DNA of 58,307 nucleotides, taken from Thermoplasmatales archaeon (GTDB taxonomy: Archaea > Thermoplasmatota > E2 > DHVEG-1). Under the pieces are notes generated by a model. That model ran no database searches. It saw only the letters and a program-made list of their open reading frames with translations, and had not been told where the DNA came from. A program made the position numbers and the translations under genes. Below, piece after piece: positions 6,688 to 15,839 of the stretch (within the stretch, counting starts at the first letter, position 1; every line of letters begins with the position of its first letter). The stretch lies in NCBI GenBank assembly GCA_020350825.1, contig CP070724.1:387463-445769 (forward strand), given 5' to 3'.

Positions 6688-7881
6688 ATGAATGATGTCG
6701 CAGTAAGTCCTTATAATACCTTGCCAGAAGTACTTAAGGATTTTAAACTATCCGAAAACATAGTAATCTATGATAGTACGCTTCGCGATGGAGAACAGAT
6801 GCCTGGAATCTCTTTTTCTATGGAACAGAAACTAGCACTAGCCAGAAAACTAGATGAAATAGGCATCCCTGAGATTGAAGCAGGTTTTCCTGCTGTTTCT
6901 AAAACTGAGCTAGAAGCAGTTAAAACAATTGCAAATGATGGACTTAATGCAAAAATTCTTGCGCTCTCCAGATTAAAAAAAGAGGATATAGATGCTGCTA
7001 TTCGTTCTGATGTAGATCTTGTGTTATTGTTTATCGCTTCATCTCCGCTACATTTGAAATATAAGCTGCATTGTTCAGAACTAGAAATCAAGAATAAGGT
7101 TGTAGAATCTATTGAGTATGCCAAAGACCATGGGATAGTACCAAGTTTTAGCACTGAAGATAGTACGAGAACACGCCTAACTTTTTTAGAGGAACTTATA
7201 ACATTAGCAAATGAAACAGGTGCCAAACGGATTGGATTTACAGATACTATTGGTTGTGCTACTCCCCAGACGATAAAATATCTTTTCTCCCATATGCGAA
7301 AGCTAGTTTCTACACCTTTCTCTGCGCATATACATAATGATTTTGGATTAGGTTTGATTAATGCAATTACAGCACTTAGTTCTGGCGCTAACCATGTGTG
7401 CACAACTATTAACGGCTGGGGGGAGCGAGCAGGTAACGTACCCCTTGAACAATTAGTAATTTCCCTAAAAGTTTTGTATAAAAAAGACTTAGGAATCGAT
7501 ACACCAAAACTTTGGGAATTATCAGAAATGGTTTCGAATTTCACTGGGCTATCTATTCCTAATATGCACCCATTGATAGGAAGCAATGCTTTTACACATG
7601 AGTCAGGAATTCACGTTGCTGCAATACTAGAGAACCCTCTAACATATGAATCTATACCGCCTGAACTTGTTGGGAATACAAGAAACCTAGTTTTTGGTAA
7701 GCATACTGGAAAACATATAATAAAGCAACTATTAGATGATTATGGCATAGATGCAGATGAGGAACTGCTTTTAGATATTGTTTCGCAGGTGAAACAACTC
7801 GGGGAAAGAAACGGTTATCTATCTGATGAAGAAATCACTCAAATAATCAATAGAAAAACAGAGGCTCATAAAAATGGATAA
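6688..7881 (+). CDS. Homocitrate synthase / 2-isopropylmalate synthase family enzyme
   Basis: I chose ATG 6688, preceded by TTAGTGATAG as a GGTGAT-type binding site; an in-frame TTG lies upstream at 6652. The protein has about 397 residues. It carries the acetyl-CoA-dependent aldolase signature STLRDGEQMPG near the start, metal-binding His residues in HIHNDFGLG, the GERAGNVPLEQ motif, and HESGIHVAA toward the end. It lacks the roughly 100-residue allosteric domain of full LeuA, which points to the NifV/AksA/homocitrate group rather than classical LeuA. The exact substrate (2-oxoglutarate, pyruvate or 2-oxoisovalerate) cannot be set from sequence. It overlaps the next gene by 8 bases. Confidence 0.85.
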   Translation: MNDVAVSPYNTLPEVLKDFKLSENIVIYDSTLRDGEQMPGISFSMEQKLALARKLDEIGIPEIEAGFPAVSKTELEAVKTIANDGLNAKILALSRLKKEDIDAAIRSDVDLVLLFIASSPLHLKYKLHCSELEIKNKVVESIEYAKDHGIVPSFSTEDSTRTRLTFLEELITLANETGAKRIGFTDTIGCATPQTIKYLFSHMRKLVSTPFSAHIHNDFGLGLINAITALSSGANHVCTTINGWGERAGNVPLEQLVISLKVLYKKDLGIDTPKLWELSEMVSNFTGLSIPNMHPLIGSNAFTHESGIHVAAILENPLTYESIPPELVGNTRNLVFGKHTGKHIIKQLLDDYGIDADEELLLDIVSQVKQLGERNGYLSDEEITQIINRKTEAHKNG

Positions 7882-8821
7882 AATATTCCGCAGCTATTAC
7901 GTCTGGCCAAAATTCCCATCCATTTCAATGTCTGGCAATAGTTGTATGCTACATTGCAAACATTGCAATCACAAATATCTAAATGATATGCAGAGCATTA
8001 CAAAACCTGAGAAATTTTTAGAAACATGTAGACAACTCGCTGATAATGACACTGTAGGGTTGTTGTTGAGTGGAGGTTGCAATAAAAACGGGGAGATGTT
8101 GAATTTAAAAAAGCTATTGCCAGTAGTAAAACAAGTTAAGAAAGAAACAAATCTTATAATAAAACTGCATACTGGTTTTGTAGATAAAACACTAGCTGAA
8201 AATATAGTGAGTGCAGGAGTTGATATTGCTTCTGTGGAAGTAGTAGGGTCAGATAAGACAATAAAGGAGATTTTTGATTTTAACGCAACTACAAAATCCT
8301 ATATGAGTACACTACAAAATCTGGAATCTGCAGGTATGTCCTATATTGTCCCACATATTTGTATTGGACTTCACTATGGAAAATTAAATGGAGAATATAA
8401 TGCTTTAAAAATGATAAAAGAGTTCTGTAATCCATCTTTATTAGTTATGATAATATTTAGACCCACTAAAGGAACAGTTTTGGAAAATTGTAAGATTCCT
8501 TATCCTAATGATATCTCAGTTGTTGTAAAAAAAGTAAAAGAAATGTTTCCAGATAAAGATATCTCTCTCGGTTGTATCAGACCACGTATAGAACAGAGAG
8601 AGGAAATAGAGCTAGCTGCTTTGCAAGCTGGTGTAAACAGGATGGAGATACCTTCAAAAAATACGCTTAAATCTGCTAAAAAAATGGGTTATACCATTAG
8701 AACGGTATATGCTTGCTGTGCTCTTCCTGAAGCACTTGAGGGTTTAGCAGTAAAATCATCCATAGGAAATATCAAAGGTCATTCATTAACACAAATCCAA
8801 AGTTTTTTACAAATAATCTAA
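7874..8821 (+). CDS. Radical SAM protein, biotin-synthase-like (COG1856 type)
   Basis: The 315-residue protein has the radical SAM cluster motif C-x3-C-x2-C (CMLHCKHC) near residue 27. A GG motif in LLLSGGCNKNGE and a TIM-barrel pattern with IIKLHTGFVD and HICIGLHYGKLNGE follow. This matches the archaeal biotin-synthase homologue group. From memory, some members of that group act as the two-protein lipoyl synthase LipS1/LipS2 in Thermococcus, but only one gene is seen here. Two extra Cys near residue 279 (YACCALPE) could bind a second cluster or metal. The start overlaps the upstream gene by 8 bases, so the two are probably co-translated. Confidence 0.8.
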   Translation: MDKIFRSYYVWPKFPSISMSGNSCMLHCKHCNHKYLNDMQSITKPEKFLETCRQLADNDTVGLLLSGGCNKNGEMLNLKKLLPVVKQVKKETNLIIKLHTGFVDKTLAENIVSAGVDIASVEVVGSDKTIKEIFDFNATTKSYMSTLQNLESAGMSYIVPHICIGLHYGKLNGEYNALKMIKEFCNPSLLVMIIFRPTKGTVLENCKIPYPNDISVVVKKVKEMFPDKDISLGCIRPRIEQREEIELAALQAGVNRMEIPSKNTLKSAKKMGYTIRTVYACCALPEALEGLAVKSSIGNIKGHSLTQIQSFLQII

Positions 8822-8904
8822 GAACAAAACTGATTATACAGATTATTTCCTAACCGTAACTACAATAAATATAGAAAAATTCATTGACAATAAATTTAAG
8901 GTAT

Positions 8905-10140
8905 CTAAACACCCATAGTAACTCTTAAAAGATCACGCAAACCTGGTGACAACCCAAGGATTAGAATACCTATTTTGAGAAAATTCACTAAAGCCCTTTG
9001 ATTTTTTAATTCTTCTTTATAGAAGACATCAAAGATATATATCACAGTGATAATTAATAAAAATTTAACAAAAGGAAATAATGGAGGCCAAATTTCCATC
9101 AAAACATTGGAAGCAGGATGTTTTTCCATATAGGGTGGTAGCCCCATCTTCAACGGATCATAAATGCTGATGTAACTTGTAAGTCCATCTATCATGTGGC
9201 CAACTATCATAGCAATGTTTAATGGATTCTTGTAAACAGCTATTTTCTCGTTATCTATATGTTTCCATGATACAAGGTATACTACGATCCCAATTACAGC
9301 TACAAGTCCACTTACGAGTACAAAGACGTCAAAACGTGTTCCTGATGAAAGATCTCCCCATTGAATTCCAGCGATCCACCTTCCAATGAGATACAGTCCT
9401 GGTAGTAAAAATAACAAACCCCCAGAGAACAACATAGTATTCACAGTGACGATTTTCTGCTTTAAAAAATTGTATACAAAAGGTAAGAGGGCTAAACATG
9501 AAATTAGATATAAAATCAACGGTTCAATAGAATTTACACCATATTGTGCACCTAAAGTCCATATAATAGTGACAAAAATATTCACACATAATAGTAGAAG
9601 AGCAGGAATAAGCAGTTTACTTTTTTCCTCTCTCTTTTTTTTAGAGAAATTTTCAATGTAATAGCCAGTTATCAAAAAAAACAATGCATATGCTGCAATT
9701 TGAAGATAGATTAACGGAGATATAAACCAATAAACAGATGGCACATTAAAATAATCTGCATCTACTAAAACCCTGCTCACAGGTCCAAACAAGATATAAG
9801 GCATTAAAACTAAGCAGAATCTCCAGTCAATTGTTATTTTAAGTTTCTTTAGAAGTTTGTAAATTGCATATAATGCAACAATAAGTATAACACCATATGT
9901 TATTTCAGATATTAGCGTGTACCCTTCATAGGCATAGATCCCGTTTAACGATACTGAATGCCCAGCAGCATCTGCTACAATAGGTCCCCAATAATATTTC
10001 CATATCCACTGATCATAAAAGAGAGATGGCGCCAGAATTAATCCAGCTGTTATTATAAAGACAACTGCAAATAATATACTTAAAAAGGTACCAAACTTGT
10101 TTTTCTCATACCACTCTTTTAGTTTCATTGGCATCGTCAC
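8905..10140 (-). CDS. DUF63 family archaeal membrane protein
   Basis: This 411-residue protein has about ten transmembrane segments. The sequence fits the archaeal DUF63 family: YYWGPIVADA near the N-terminus, GYTLISEITYG, PYILFGPVSRVL followed by D-A-D and SPLIYLQIA, and a late GHMIDGLTSYISI segment. DUF63 proteins are widespread in archaea and uncharacterised. The gene diverges from glycerol-1-phosphate dehydrogenase with only about 50 bases between the starts, so a link to membrane or lipid biology is possible but unproven. Confidence 0.8.
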   Translation of the reverse strand: MTMPMKLKEWYEKNKFGTFLSILFAVVFIITAGLILAPSLFYDQWIWKYYWGPIVADAAGHSVSLNGIYAYEGYTLISEITYGVILIVALYAIYKLLKKLKITIDWRFCLVLMPYILFGPVSRVLVDADYFNVPSVYWFISPLIYLQIAAYALFFLITGYYIENFSKKKREEKSKLLIPALLLLCVNIFVTIIWTLGAQYGVNSIEPLILYLISCLALLPFVYNFLKQKIVTVNTMLFSGGLLFLLPGLYLIGRWIAGIQWGDLSSGTRFDVFVLVSGLVAVIGIVVYLVSWKHIDNEKIAVYKNPLNIAMIVGHMIDGLTSYISIYDPLKMGLPPYMEKHPASNVLMEIWPPLFPFVKFLLIITVIYIFDVFYKEELKNQRALVNFLKIGILILGLSPGLRDLLRVTMGV

Positions 10141-10150
10141 AAAGAAAAAA

Positions 10151-10160
10151 TAATATATTA
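10151..10160 (+). promoter_or_regulatory. TATA-like box before G1P dehydrogenase
   Basis: TAATATATTA lies 30 bases before the ATG at 10190, so the transcript would be leaderless or nearly so. No Shine-Dalgarno site is present, which fits. It sits in the 50-base divergent region shared with the DUF63 gene. Confidence 0.4.
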
Positions 10161-10189
10161 AACCAGCGGTTTACCTATTTGAATTTGAC

Positions 10190-11287
10190 ATGGAACGATT
10201 TACAAAGTATAAAACAATGATATTCCCAAGAGAAGTTATTGTAGGTCACAATACGACTGATCAAATCAAAGGAATGTGTAGACGAATTACAGAGTGTAAA
10301 AATGTTCTAATAGTTGCGGATAAGAACACAAAAAAAATATCTGGGGATAGAATTGCTAAAATGCTTTCGGGTTCAGGTTATGAAGTAAATACAACTATAA
10401 TTTCATCACCAATCATTAAGAAAGATATCCCAGCAGCTTGGCCCACTATGAAAGAAGTTAATGCTGTCATGAAAGCTGTTACAAAGGCCGAATCAGACTT
10501 TTTAATTGGTGTTGGTGGTGGCTCAGTAATTGACGTTACAAAATGTGCATCCAGCGAGCTTTCCAAATTTTATATTAGTGTTCCAACATCTGCAGCCCAC
10601 GATGGTATGGCATCACCACGTGCATCATTAAAAGACAAGAAAGGATCCATTTCAAAAATTGCCGTTTCTCCAGTAGCAATACTAGCTGATACTGCAATTA
10701 TATCTAAGGCGCCATACCGAATGCTCGCTTCAGGTTGTGCAGATGTTATCTCAAATCTATCTGCGGTAAAAGATTGGGAACTTGCACATCGATTAAAAAA
10801 TGAAGAATTCAGTACGTTTGCTGCTTCTCTATCTGAAACCTCATCTAAATTACTTCTTTATAAAGCTGAAGACATACGGTCTGGTTTAGAAGAGGCAGTT
10901 TGGCAGGCAGTAAAATGTATGATAGTATCAGGAGTTGCAATGAGTGTAGCAGGAAATACGAGACCTGCATCCGGTTCAGAACATATGTTTTCTCACATGC
11001 TTGATCGTATTGCTCCTGGAAAGGCATTACATGGAGAACAATGTGGTGTGGGTGCTATCATGATGATGTATCTTCATGGGGAGAATGATTGGATGGAGAT
11101 ACGAAATTTTTTAAGAATTATAGGCGCACCAATTAATGCTAAAGAGCTTAGAATACCAAAAAAAAAGATAATTGAAGCTTTGATCGAAGCTCAAAAAATA
11201 AGGCCAGATAGATACACAATTCTTGGAGAGCAAGGGCTAACACAAGATGCAGCCAAGAGATTGGCTAAAATAACAGGCGTGATTTAA
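10190..11287 (+). CDS. egsA: sn-glycerol-1-phosphate dehydrogenase
   Basis: The enzyme reduces dihydroxyacetone phosphate to sn-glycerol-1-phosphate, the backbone of archaeal ether lipids. The 365-residue length is normal. Landmarks are the nucleotide-binding GVGGGSVIDVTK near residue 104, PTSAAHDGMASPRAS, and metal-ligand positions in the AAHDG, SGSEHMFSH and LHGEQCGVG segments, typical of the iron/zinc-type dehydrogenase superfamily. It is cytosolic. Its TAA shares a base with the ATG of the UPF0179 gene. This is strong evidence of an archaeal source. Confidence 0.95.
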   Translation: MERFTKYKTMIFPREVIVGHNTTDQIKGMCRRITECKNVLIVADKNTKKISGDRIAKMLSGSGYEVNTTIISSPIIKKDIPAAWPTMKEVNAVMKAVTKAESDFLIGVGGGSVIDVTKCASSELSKFYISVPTSAAHDGMASPRASLKDKKGSISKIAVSPVAILADTAIISKAPYRMLASGCADVISNLSAVKDWELAHRLKNEEFSTFAASLSETSSKLLLYKAEDIRSGLEEAVWQAVKCMIVSGVAMSVAGNTRPASGSEHMFSHMLDRIAPGKALHGEQCGVGAIMMMYLHGENDWMEIRNFLRIIGAPINAKELRIPKKKIIEALIEAQKIRPDRYTILGEQGLTQDAAKRLAKITGVI

Positions 11288-11712
11288 TGGCTCTTGTAAC
11301 ATTAATTGGCGAACGATTAGCTGATGAAGATGAAGAATTCATATACCTTGGGCCTAATAATGAATGTAAAAACTGCAAATTAAAAACAGTCTGTTTTAAT
11401 CTTAAGCCAACTAGACAATACAAGATAACCAAAGTACGGGAAAAACAACATAACTGCAGCGTTCATGAAGGAAATGTTGTTATCGTAGAAGTAAGTGAAT
11501 TACCTATTGTAACATCAATAGATAAAAAATTATCCGAGAGAACAAAGATAACGGTTGACAAAAAAGAATGCAAGAATATTGGATGCGACTACTTTGATAT
11601 ATGTACAAACAAAGCTGTGCAGGAAGGTAAAACCTATACAGTAAAAAAAGTATATGAAAAGATTGAATGTCCAGAAGGTTATGAGCTCTATAAAATCGAA
11701 TTAACAGATTAA
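11287..11712 (+). CDS. UPF0179 family protein
   Basis: This 141-residue protein matches the archaeal UPF0179 family. It has two cysteine-rich halves: C-K-N-C plus a later Cys pair near residues 34-59, and C-x3-GC-x5-C near residues 95-106. The arrangement suggests metal or Fe-S binding. The family is conserved in archaea without an assigned function. It starts on the stop codon of G1P dehydrogenase (TAATG). Its end overlaps the convergent lipoprotein gene by four bases. Confidence 0.85.
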   Translation: MALVTLIGERLADEDEEFIYLGPNNECKNCKLKTVCFNLKPTRQYKITKVREKQHNCSVHEGNVVIVEVSELPIVTSIDKKLSERTKITVDKKECKNIGCDYFDICTNKAVQEGKTYTVKKVYEKIECPEGYELYKIELTD

Positions 11713-12362
11713 TGGCAATGTACGTTGTAGATTAAACCTCCTTCTCCAGTAAAATTCCCAATCGTTCCACTAGGATCTATAACTATTTTTTGCCAATTCT
11801 CTGTATTTTCAATAGTTGGACTTCCATTATTGGTAATATACGCTATACCAATACATATTATAGAAGTACCTGAAGTGCCACAGTTCCAAACTTCGCCGAT
11901 TATTTTTATTTTTTCATTTCTATTAATATCTATACCATCATAAATAATGTACATTGTATTATGTTTTTTTAGTATAGTTTTCTCTCCATTAAGTTTAGTA
12001 CTTTCGTCCAGTCGTATTCTATCCTGAAAGGTGTATTCTATAGATTCTATTGTTTTCTTTTGGAGCTCTTCTTCATCTGTTAATATCAATGTTTTAATGG
12101 TTGTAACTGTAAGAGATGCAGGATATTTACCTTTTATTTCATACACTGAGCCACACCATTTTTCTAATCCTAAAAATTGTGAGCCAGTATTTTTTAGAGC
12201 TAAGTTCTCATACCATCCATCGGTAATTACTAAGTCTGGAATATATGAACAACTTATATTTACACATCCAGAAAAAGCTACTAACAAAACAAGCATAAAT
12301 GCAGTTATTATCCATATATGTTTTTTCTCTCCAGCAACCATCTTAATACTTCTTTTAATCAC
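11709..12362 (-). CDS. Putative lipoprotein of unknown function
   Basis: The 217-residue frame starts at GTG 12362, with an alternative ATG at 12341. Neither has a clear binding site. A TATA-like CATATTTTA about 30 bases upstream of the GTG would allow a leaderless transcript. An N-terminal hydrophobic segment ends in VAFSGC, a lipobox-like site, so the mature protein probably starts at that Cys and is membrane-tethered outside the cell. The rest is beta-rich with several Cys residues. No family is recognised. Confidence 0.65.
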   Translation of the reverse strand: MIKRSIKMVAGEKKHIWIITAFMLVLLVAFSGCVNISCSYIPDLVITDGWYENLALKNTGSQFLGLEKWCGSVYEIKGKYPASLTVTTIKTLILTDEEELQKKTIESIEYTFQDRIRLDESTKLNGEKTILKKHNTMYIIYDGIDINRNEKIKIIGEVWNCGTSGTSIICIGIAYITNNGSPTIENTENWQKIVIDPSGTIGNFTGEGGLIYNVHCH

Positions 12363-12421
12363 GATATCTCTACTTTAAGTTAACGACAGTAAAATATGAA
12401 ATAGAACAGGAAAAAAGAATT

Positions 12422-13591
12422 TTATATCTCAGCTTCTTTCTTCAGCAGTTTTACCTTATCTATTTTCTCCCAGGTGAAATCAGGATCATCTCTACCAAAG
12501 TGACCGTATGCTGCAGTTTTTTTAAATATAGGTCTTTTTAGATCAAGTACTGTAATGATATCACTTGGTTTGATTGGGAAAAACTCTCGTACAAGTGTTC
12601 CAATCTTTTCAATAGGGATTTTATTGGTTCCAAAACAATCGATATTAATAGAGACAGGCTCAGATACCCCAATTGCATAGGCAAACTGAATTTCACATTT
12701 GTCTGCAATCCCTGAAGCAACGATGTTTTTTGCGATATAACGTGTAACATATGCTGCGCTCCTATCCACCTTTGTCGGATCTTTACCAGAAAAAGCTCCA
12801 CCACCATGTCTTCCTACGCCACCGTAAGTATCTACGATAATCTTTCTACCAGTAAGTCCTGCATCTGCATAGGGCCCACCTCGAATAAAAGCACCTGTTG
12901 GGTTTACAAGAAATGTCGTATCCTTGTCAATCCACTCTTTACAAATTGGTTTAATAACTTTTTCAATGATGTCTTTTTTTATCCTTTCATGAGCTATTCC
13001 CCTGTCATGTTGTGTTGATACAACAATTGCATCGGCTCGTAAGGGCTTGCCATTTTTATCGTATTCAATGGAAACCTGTGATTTCCCGTCAGGTCTCAGA
13101 TACGAAATACTACCGTTTTTTCTCACTTCTGAAAGTTTTTTTGCAAGTTTGTGGGCAAGTGAAATAGGTAAAGGCATCAATTCTTTGGTCTCATTGCAGG
13201 CATATCCATACATCATTCCCTGATCGCCAGCTCCTTGTTCTCTATGTAAACCTTTGCCTTCAGATACTCCTTGGGATATATCTGGACTTTGCTCTGTAAT
13301 CTGGACCCACACCGAGCAAGTTTCCCATTCAATGCCATATTCTGATTTTGTATAACCTATTCCTTTAATAGTATCTCTTACAACACGGGGGATGTCGATG
13401 TATGCATCCGTAGTCATTTCTCCAAAAACCATTACTCCTCCGTTTTTGGTTGCAGTCTCTAGTGCAACTCTAGAATATTTATCTTGTCTTAAAGCCTCAT
13501 CAAGAATAGCATCTGATATAAGATCACACATCTTATCTGGGTGCCCTTCGGTTACTGATTCCGAGCTTATGATACTCTTTCTCTTTGCCAT
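12422..13591 (-). CDS. metK: S-adenosylmethionine synthetase, bacterial type
   Basis: The enzyme makes S-adenosylmethionine from methionine and ATP. The 389-residue protein carries the bacterial/eukaryotic MAT signatures: [17 protein letters not shown] near the start, the hexapeptide GAGDQG near residue 121, and [16 protein letters not shown] near residue 262. Most archaea use a divergent MAT family without these motifs, so this is a bacterial-type enzyme in an archaeal context. The ATG is preceded by GGTGATG. A TTAATAAATA box lies about 55-65 bases upstream. It is single-gene and cytosolic, and it would supply the radical SAM and methyltransferase proteins nearby. Confidence 0.95.
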   Translation of the reverse strand: MAKRKSIISSESVTEGHPDKMCDLISDAILDEALRQDKYSRVALETATKNGGVMVFGEMTTDAYIDIPRVVRDTIKGIGYTKSEYGIEWETCSVWVQITEQSPDISQGVSEGKGLHREQGAGDQGMMYGYACNETKELMPLPISLAHKLAKKLSEVRKNGSISYLRPDGKSQVSIEYDKNGKPLRADAIVVSTQHDRGIAHERIKKDIIEKVIKPICKEWIDKDTTFLVNPTGAFIRGGPYADAGLTGRKIIVDTYGGVGRHGGGAFSGKDPTKVDRSAAYVTRYIAKNIVASGIADKCEIQFAYAIGVSEPVSINIDCFGTNKIPIEKIGTLVREFFPIKPSDIITVLDLKRPIFKKTAAYGHFGRDDPDFTWEKIDKVKLLKKEAEI

Positions 13592-13704
13592 AACATCACC
13601 GAGTTACCTATCTCCCGCATTATGAGAAACCTGAAATCTTAAACTTATTTATTAACTTTATTAAAAAGAGAAAAATATTAGTTTAAAAAAATAAAAAAGA
13701 GTTA

Positions 13705-14109
13705 TTATTTGTTTATCTTTCTAGTTGTCCAAATATCTTCTTCTAATACGTCGTATATATCATCATCAGATACATTTTTTGGTTGTTTTTTATCAATGAG
13801 ATAATTTCTAATTCCATTCTCTTCTTTTGAGTATCTTGTGATAACATCTTTTTTTAGCCGCCAGTAGTGTGTTCGCCATTCTCTCCCATCATATAGTGTC
13901 GTTTCTTCTCTTTCGGTTGTAAGCATTCCTTCTTCTTCCAAGATATAAAACAACTGTCTATCTTCTGGGTCTAGTACATTGTCGATAACTCGGTCATCAA
14001 ATCCAAAAATATCCATTACAAATCCAGCATCTCTCCGCGCTTCTTCTATATTTATGCCTACTCTATTTGCGATGGCTTTTGATAAATCATCAAGTGTTAT
14101 AATGCTCAT
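13705..14109 (-). CDS. DUF6015-like protein
   Basis: This 134-residue soluble protein is acidic and helical, with conserved-looking blocks DRVIDNVLDPEDRQLFYILE and TTLYDGREWRTHYW. I recognise it as the small DUF6015 family known from Thermoplasmata. No function is established; the layout of a helical N-terminus followed by a short beta wing could suit a winged-helix-like regulator. A TATA-like element lies at 14180-14188. It is useful as a lineage marker. Confidence 0.7.
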   Translation of the reverse strand: MSIITLDDLSKAIANRVGINIEEARRDAGFVMDIFGFDDRVIDNVLDPEDRQLFYILEEEGMLTTEREETTLYDGREWRTHYWRLKKDVITRYSKEENGIRNYLIDKKQPKNVSDDDIYDVLEEDIWTTRKINK

Positions 14110-14179
14110 AAAATTCCGTTCCTATATCTCTCATTAATCCTTCTTTAAATTTTTTCTCTATATATCGGTACGAACTAGT

Positions 14180-14188
14180 ATAAATAAT
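14180..14188 (-). promoter_or_regulatory. TATA box for the DUF6015-like gene
   Basis: Read on the minus strand this is TTATTTATA. It lies about 70 bases before the ATG at 14109, giving a predicted leader of about 45 bases. Confidence 0.35.
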
Positions 14189-14328
14189 TTTCCATAAAAT
14201 GCACATTTCATCGTTATATTTTGGACAAGTTACAAAAAATTGAGAAATTTCTTATATTTCTTCAAACTTTTAAAAGATTAAAAATATAATCGCTTATTTA
14301 TAGAATTTATATTAATAGTATAAAAAAA

Positions 14329-14336
14329 TTTATATA
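14329..14336 (+). promoter_or_regulatory. TATA box facing a hairpin-forming gap
   Basis: TTTATATA preceded by an A run is a strong archaeal box A. A start about 25 bases downstream would fall near 14357, exactly where a stable inverted repeat begins, and no plus-strand ORF follows. This is the main argument for a small RNA gene here. Confidence 0.4.
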
Positions 14337-14356
14337 CTCTTACTCCCTATGATTCT

Positions 14357-14425
14357 CAAGAATGGGGGAGTCTAAAGTCTTTTTTACATCTCTCCTCACC
14401 ACCTTCGACCTTCCCCATTCTCTCC
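14357..14425 (+). ncRNA. Candidate small structured RNA
   Basis: The arms AGAATGGGG (14359-14367) and CCCCATTCT (14413-14421) pair perfectly over nine bases and enclose about 45 bases of mixed sequence. A TATA box at 14329-14336 is correctly placed for a plus-strand start. The alternative is a minus-strand hairpin downstream of the HD-domain gene that ends at 14435. The rest of the 325-base gap shows no ORF with a binding site. No known RNA family is recognised. Confidence 0.3.
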
Positions 14426-14434
14426 TTATAATTC

Positions 14435-15691
14435 TTAATTAAATAACCTTTCTTCAACTTTTTCTGATACGGTCTCCCTGTATTTCTCATCGGTTATGAT
14501 CATAACAATCCAATCGGGGGTAATGCGTGATCTAATAGCTTTAGCTACCGGTGTAAAATCATCCAATTTTTTAACCTTGTCTCTATCAATAACAGATATA
14601 TCTGTTTTGTCTATCCTTGGTTCTGCTTTAAGTAACTCAAGACGTGGTATATCAATTATTAAATGCCCTTTTGGTATATTAAAAGCATTTTCCAACTCCC
14701 GTTCCTTTTGCCGTCTTTCGTTTACATTCTCTAAATTTTTTATTACGTTCATATCTTGTTTATCTAAATCGTAAAATGAAGCTGAATAAGCTTGTTTAAA
14801 GAGCCTTCTGTACTTTATACGAGTAATAATTTCGTATCGAAAATCACCCATTTTCATTAGCTTGTTTATTATTTCTGCATCCGTCATTCTAAAGAATTCA
14901 AAAGGTTCTGTATCGGGTAACCCTTCAAGTGCTTTTGAAAGCATAAGCTCAGCAATCCTAACAGTTTTGTGAAAATAGACGGAAGAATACATAAGATCTC
15001 GTGCCATCAATATATTTTCAACCACGCTTACACCTTTTCTTTTGATGGTTAAATTACCCTCATGAATAATAAGCGTCTGAAGCAATCGCTCAATATCAAT
15101 CATACCGTAGGCTACACCAGTATAATATGCATCACGAATAAGATAATCTAATTGATCTGCATCAATAGTGCTATTCAAAATTTGACTCAGATACGATTTT
15201 CTGTAGGTTTTTCCCCTTATGATCTTAACAATTCCCTCTTTATCCATGTTGTTTTTATTCAGTATCTGATTAACACTTTGAGATTTTATAAATTTTTTTT
15301 CATCTGATTCAAAAATCTCGTATTCTCCTAAAACAAGCTTCTCGGTTAAATCAACATGGTCCACGCCAAACTTTTCCATTAGAATGGATTCAAGGGTATG
15401 GGAAAAAGGGCCATGCCCTATATCATGCAGCAATGCAGCGCACGTTAAAATATTCCTCTCACTATCTTCTATATTTAGTATCTCTGATATCTGAGACGCT
15501 ATTTTGTATGTGCCAAGAGAGTGTTCAAGCCGTGTGTGATGTGCACCTGGAAAAACTAGATGAGCAAAACCAAGCTGTTTTATGTTATAAAGACGTTGTA
15601 TCTCTGGAGTTTCCAATAGATCAACAAAATAATCTTTAACTTGAATGTTTCCATGGATTGGATCTCGTACCACCTTACAATTTTCTGTCAT
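14435..15691 (-). CDS. HD-domain phosphohydrolase, dNTPase/SAMHD1-like
   Basis: The protein has 418 residues. The start, VVRDPIHGNIQV, and the HD-domain metal motifs (RLEHSLGT near residue 56, ALLHDIGHGPFSH near residue 87, DADQLDYLIRDA near residue 178) match the archaeal and bacterial relatives of the dGTP triphosphohydrolase SAMHD1. Such enzymes hydrolyse deoxynucleoside triphosphates or other nucleotides. The preferred substrate here is not visible. It is a single gene and cytosolic. The upstream region on the minus strand is AT-rich and shared divergently with the redox cluster at 15840. Confidence 0.85.
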   Translation of the reverse strand: MTENCKVVRDPIHGNIQVKDYFVDLLETPEIQRLYNIKQLGFAHLVFPGAHHTRLEHSLGTYKIASQISEILNIEDSERNILTCAALLHDIGHGPFSHTLESILMEKFGVDHVDLTEKLVLGEYEIFESDEKKFIKSQSVNQILNKNNMDKEGIVKIIRGKTYRKSYLSQILNSTIDADQLDYLIRDAYYTGVAYGMIDIERLLQTLIIHEGNLTIKRKGVSVVENILMARDLMYSSVYFHKTVRIAELMLSKALEGLPDTEPFEFFRMTDAEIINKLMKMGDFRYEIITRIKYRRLFKQAYSASFYDLDKQDMNVIKNLENVNERRQKERELENAFNIPKGHLIIDIPRLELLKAEPRIDKTDISVIDRDKVKKLDDFTPVAKAIRSRITPDWIVMIITDEKYRETVSEKVEERLFN

Positions 15692-15839
15692 TATATCTTT
15701 ATGATAATATAAGAAAATGGTTGATATAGTTTTTTTTAAATGTTAACATCAATCATAAGTAAATTATAAAAAAAACTAAGCAATTAAGTATTCCATTCAG
15801 ACATAAAGGTTGAGGTGACTTTTAGTTGAGGGGATAGAA

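Noticed and set aside
6768..7586. Long 272-residue antisense frame within the homocitrate-synthase-like gene
   Set aside because: It mirrors the codon pattern of a well-supported enzyme and has no family features.
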